Source: DATKYV01 sp035528275 | Lineage (GTDB): Bacteria; Acidobacteriota; Terriglobia; UBA7540 | Length of the DNA: 6,620 bases | Reading direction: 5' to 3' | Assembly: GCA_035528275.1 (NCBI GenBank) | Contig: DATKYV010000081.1 | Location: 1-6,620, forward strand | Shown: positions 4,892-6,620 of the stretch, in pieces | Layout of the letters: the number at the start of each line of letters is the position of its first letter | Position numbering within the stretch: position 1 is the first letter of the stretch | The notes under the pieces: model-generated | The model's input: only the letters and a program-made list of their open reading frames with translations | What the model was told of the DNA's origin: nothing | Databases searched by the model: none | Translations under genes and position numbers: made by a program

Positions 4892-5356
4892 TCACGTTTT
4901 AGGTCCCCTTGTTCGAAGGAAGGCTTCCAATTCATTTCGTAAGCTGTGCAGAAGTTGTTGGCAATCCGAAACCAACGAGCGCATCTTGTCCCATCGCAAT
5001 TGAAACGAGTAAGCTTGGCGAAACACGTGGCGGAATTCCAGGTATTCGCGGAGCCTTTCCTTCAAACTTGGGGAGATGACGGGGCGCCGGAACCGGCTCC
5101 CACGACCCATCCTTTCAAGAAGGTCCCGGTGCCACATTTCGCCCCGAGGCATGTCCTTGTCCACTTCTACGGCGACACGCTTGAAAATGTTTTCGACCCC
5201 CGTATAGAAGGAGTGCAACATCGCGGCCAGGGCCGACAGTTCGATTTCCGTGGGTGCAGCTTCCTTTGATTCTTCCAGCAGAGGACGGTATGTGGCGAGG
5301 AGATGCTGAAGCTGTTCGATCTCAACCTCGATCTGCTTCCGGAGCCTATCCCACAC
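4892..5356 (-). CDS. HEPN domain protein, HepT-like toxin with altered active site
   Basis: A 154-residue, mostly helical protein of the HepT-like HEPN group, the toxin half of MNT/HEPN modules. HEPN toxins are RNases that dimerise to form the active site. Charged N-terminal helices (WDRLRKQIEVEIEQLQHLL) lead to HSFYTGVENIFKRVAVEVD (48-66), typical of this larger HepT type, and then to the motif region EYLEFRHVFRQAYSF (104-118). The HepT active-site motif is R-X4-H-X-Y; here it reads R109-HVFR-Q114-A-Y116, so arginine and tyrosine are kept but the histidine is glutamine (CAA at 5017-5015). The start is GTG 5356, inside the end of the MNT gene (11-base overlap), which implies translational coupling. 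MNT antitoxins in this class AMPylate the motif tyrosine, which is present. The toxin may be inactive, or the subfamily may tolerate this residue; this cannot be settled from the sequence. Confidence 0.82.
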   Translation of the reverse strand: MWDRLRKQIEVEIEQLQHLLATYRPLLEESKEAAPTEIELSALAAMLHSFYTGVENIFKRVAVEVDKDMPRGEMWHRDLLERMGRGSRFRRPVISPSLKERLREYLEFRHVFRQAYSFQLRWDKMRSLVSDCQQLLHSLRNELEAFLRTRGPKT

Positions 5357-5627
5357 GCCTCAGTTCCCCCTCGCTGCGGAGGTAGCGGGTGAAGGGGGTA
5401 TCGTCATCCAGATCGACGAGATCCAGAGGCAGGCCCAGAGCATCGCTGGCGGCGGCCATGGCACGAAAGAAAACCCCCGGAGGCAGACCGGACACAGCCA
5501 AGTCCACGTCAGAGCATTCGTCTGTTACTCCCTTAGCGGCTGAGCCGAAAACGTAAACCTCCTCAGCCCCGGCAGCCCGGAGCGCAGCGACGGCCTTTTG
5601 AATTCGTAGGTCAATCTCGGGCGCCAT
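5346..5627 (-). CDS. MNT-domain nucleotidyltransferase (MntA-like antitoxin)
   Basis: A 93-residue minimal nucleotidyltransferase. The GS-X10-DXD signature is complete: G28-S29 in VYVFGSAAKG, then D40 and D42 in SDVDLAV. D69 in LPLDLVDL is the probable third metal ligand. In MntA-HepT systems this enzyme transfers AMP from ATP onto a tyrosine of the HEPN toxin and so inactivates it. ATG 5627 has GGGAGGA (plus-strand 5637-5643) nine bases upstream. It is the first gene of a two-gene operon, and its last codons overlap the HEPN start by 11 bases. The order antitoxin then toxin and the coupling fit the known modules. No DNA-binding domain is present. All key residues are intact, in contrast to the partner. 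Confidence 0.87.
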   Translation of the reverse strand: MAPEIDLRIQKAVAALRAAGAEEVYVFGSAAKGVTDECSDVDLAVSGLPPGVFFRAMAAASDALGLPLDLVDLDDDTPFTRYLRSEGELRRVG

Positions 5628-5669
5628 GAGATCAGGTCCTCCCGCAAGCGGCTGATTCCCCTCCGAGCC

Positions 5670-5678
5670 AATATACCA
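5670..5678 (-). promoter_or_regulatory. Extended -10 promoter candidate for the MNT/HEPN operon
   Basis: On the minus strand TGGTATATT matches an extended -10 element (TG-N-TATATT). No good -35 is visible 16-18 bases upstream, as is common for extended -10 promoters. Initiation near 5663 would give a leader of about 36 bases before ATG 5627, leaving room for the GGGAGGA site. It lies downstream of the tricorn terminator, so the toxin-antitoxin pair can be transcribed independently. Confidence 0.45.
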
Positions 5679-5710
5679 CCCAACTCTGCCGCCTCGATTG
5701 GGAAAGCATT

Positions 5711-5740
5711 GAAACCGAAAATCGGCCGCCAGCCGATCTT
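5711..5740 (-). terminator. Intrinsic terminator of the tricorn gene
   Basis: Immediately after the tricorn stop, the minus strand reads ATCGGC-TGGCG-GCCGAT followed by TTTTCGGTTT. The six-pair core can be extended by one G-T and two A-T pairs into the flanking bases. The first stem bases overlap the TAA stop. The stem plus T-rich tail is a plausible rho-independent terminator separating tricorn from the MNT/HEPN operon. Confidence 0.6.
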
Positions 5741-6620
5741 ACAACCCCGGCTTGTCGGGATACGCCGGCAAATCCGGTGGGCGGGGCGGCAGCTTCTTGG
5801 GATTCTCCTTGATCGCCTTCATCACCAGCTCGATGGCTTTTTCGAGCTGCGGGTCCTGGCCCTTCATGACCAGATCGGGACGGTTATCGACGACGACATC
5901 GGGCTCGACGCCGCGGTTCTCGATCACCCACTGGCTGTCCAATCCATAAACCGAGAATTCCGGCAGCGCGACGTAGCCGCCGTCGATAAGCGGTGTATAG
6001 CCGCGGATGCCGCGCACGCCGCCCCAGGTCCGCACGCCGACCACCGGGCCGAGTTTGTACTGCTTGAAATAGTAAGTGAAGATGTCGCCATCCGAGGCCG
6101 CGTACTCGTTGGTGACGCACACCAGGTGGCCGTGGAAGACCTGGTCGGGGATGGTCACGCTCTCCCAGTTGCGCGTCGAGTCCATTCCCGCCAGAATCCG
6201 CCGCAGGCGCTCGAAGATGAGCTGGTCCACGAAACCCCCGCCGTTGTAACGGACGTCGATGACCAGGCCTTCCTTGCGGATCTGCGGGAAAAACTGCTTG
6301 ACGAACTCGTTGAGGCCGGCTTCCGACATGTCGGGCAGGTAGATGTAGCCCACGCGCCCGCCGGTGGCCGCTTCCACCTTGCGGCGGTTGGTGGAGATCC
6401 AATCGAGCTCGCGCAAGGGGAACTCGGTGGAGATGGGTTTGACCACCACGTTGCGCGCGCCCTCCTCGCCCGGCTTGTCGTTCACGGTGAGCGTGACGTT
6501 TTCACCCGCGGTGTTGACGAAGAGCTCGTAGGGATTCTGAGGCACGCGCAGCGACCGCCCGTTCACCGCCAGCAGGTAATCGCCTTCTTTGACGGCGACG
6601 CCCGGTTCGGTGAGCGGGGA
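5739..6620 (-). CDS. Tricorn protease homolog, C-terminal part (PDZ plus S41 catalytic core)
   Basis: The final 293 residues of a much larger protein; the 5' end lies beyond the right edge and full tricorn proteins have roughly 1,000-1,100 residues. Tricorn cleaves oligopeptides released by other proteases, normally in the cytosol. The fragment begins inside the PDZ domain (VKEGDYLLAVNGRSL at 10-24), then passes through VGYIYLPDM and the VIDVRYNGGG strand into the S41 core. The nucleophile motif NEYAASDGD gives Ser176 and Asp177 (numbering from the window edge), corresponding to the S965/D966 pair of Thermoplasma tricorn. ENRGVEPD gives Glu234, corresponding to E1023. The Ser-His pair (S745/H746) and the two beta-propellers lie upstream, outside the window. 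The end is Pro-rich (LPPRPPDLPAYPDKPGL). The gene ends at TAA 5741-5739 with a terminator on top of the stop. All visible catalytic residues are intact. Confidence 0.92.
   Translation of the reverse strand, partial: SPLTEPGVAVKEGDYLLAVNGRSLRVPQNPYELFVNTAGENVTLTVNDKPGEEGARNVVVKPISTEFPLRELDWISTNRRKVEAATGGRVGYIYLPDMSEAGLNEFVKQFFPQIRKEGLVIDVRYNGGGFVDQLIFERLRRILAGMDSTRNWESVTIPDQVFHGHLVCVTNEYAASDGDIFTYYFKQYKLGPVVGVRTWGGVRGIRGYTPLIDGGYVALPEFSVYGLDSQWVIENRGVEPDVVVDNRPDLVMKGQDPQLEKAIELVMKAIKENPKKLPPRPPDLPAYPDKPGL

Noticed and set aside
4819..4902. 27-codon plus-strand frame from ATG 4819
   Set aside because: It has no ribosome site or recognisable features and overlaps the 3' end of the HEPN gene on the other strand; it is probably chance.

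Overview
The window is high-GC bacterial DNA, probably from an Acidobacteriota-like soil or environmental genome. That assignment is an inference from gene content (tricorn protease homolog, GRP-type sugar porter, DUF433/DUF5615 and MNT/HEPN modules, a GGCC-rich REP-like hairpin), not from a marker gene. No rRNA, tRNA, CRISPR array or complete insertion sequence is visible.

Layout. Positions 1-595 (minus) hold the N-terminal half of a tartrate/D-malate dehydrogenase that runs off the left edge. A 205-base divergent gap follows, with an operator-like palindrome and mirrored TGTAGAAT boxes, and then a stand-alone TfoX N-terminal-domain protein (801-1130, plus). A 33-residue single-helix membrane protein (1333-1434) and a 12-helix GRP/DMT-superfamily transporter (1519-2814, probably starting at CTG) follow on the plus strand, separated by a REP-like hairpin. 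Positions 2815-3275 have no convincing gene but carry three copies of a 29-base degenerate repeat and a minus-strand promoter-like site.

The middle of the window (about 3276-5680) looks like a small accessory island. It has a DUF433 antitoxin overlapping a truncated DUF5615 PIN-like toxin, a stretch of unrecognised DNA, a secreted trypsin-like serine protease with an intact His-Asp-Ser triad, and, convergent to it, a minus-strand MNT nucleotidyltransferase/HEPN pair whose genes overlap by 11 bases. In the HEPN protein the catalytic histidine of the RX4HXY motif is glutamine. The right edge (5739-6620, minus) is the C-terminal part of a tricorn protease homolog (PDZ plus S41 core), ending in a plausible intrinsic terminator.

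Functional reading. The flanks are chromosomal metabolic, transport and proteolytic genes. Between transporter and tricorn lie two toxin-antitoxin modules, each with a possibly disabled toxin, on either side of a lone exported protease. I see no proof of a wholly new system. The most distinctive points are the HEPN active-site change, the broken DUF5615 toxin beside an intact antitoxin, the CTG start with a hairpin just upstream, and the small membrane protein next to the transporter.
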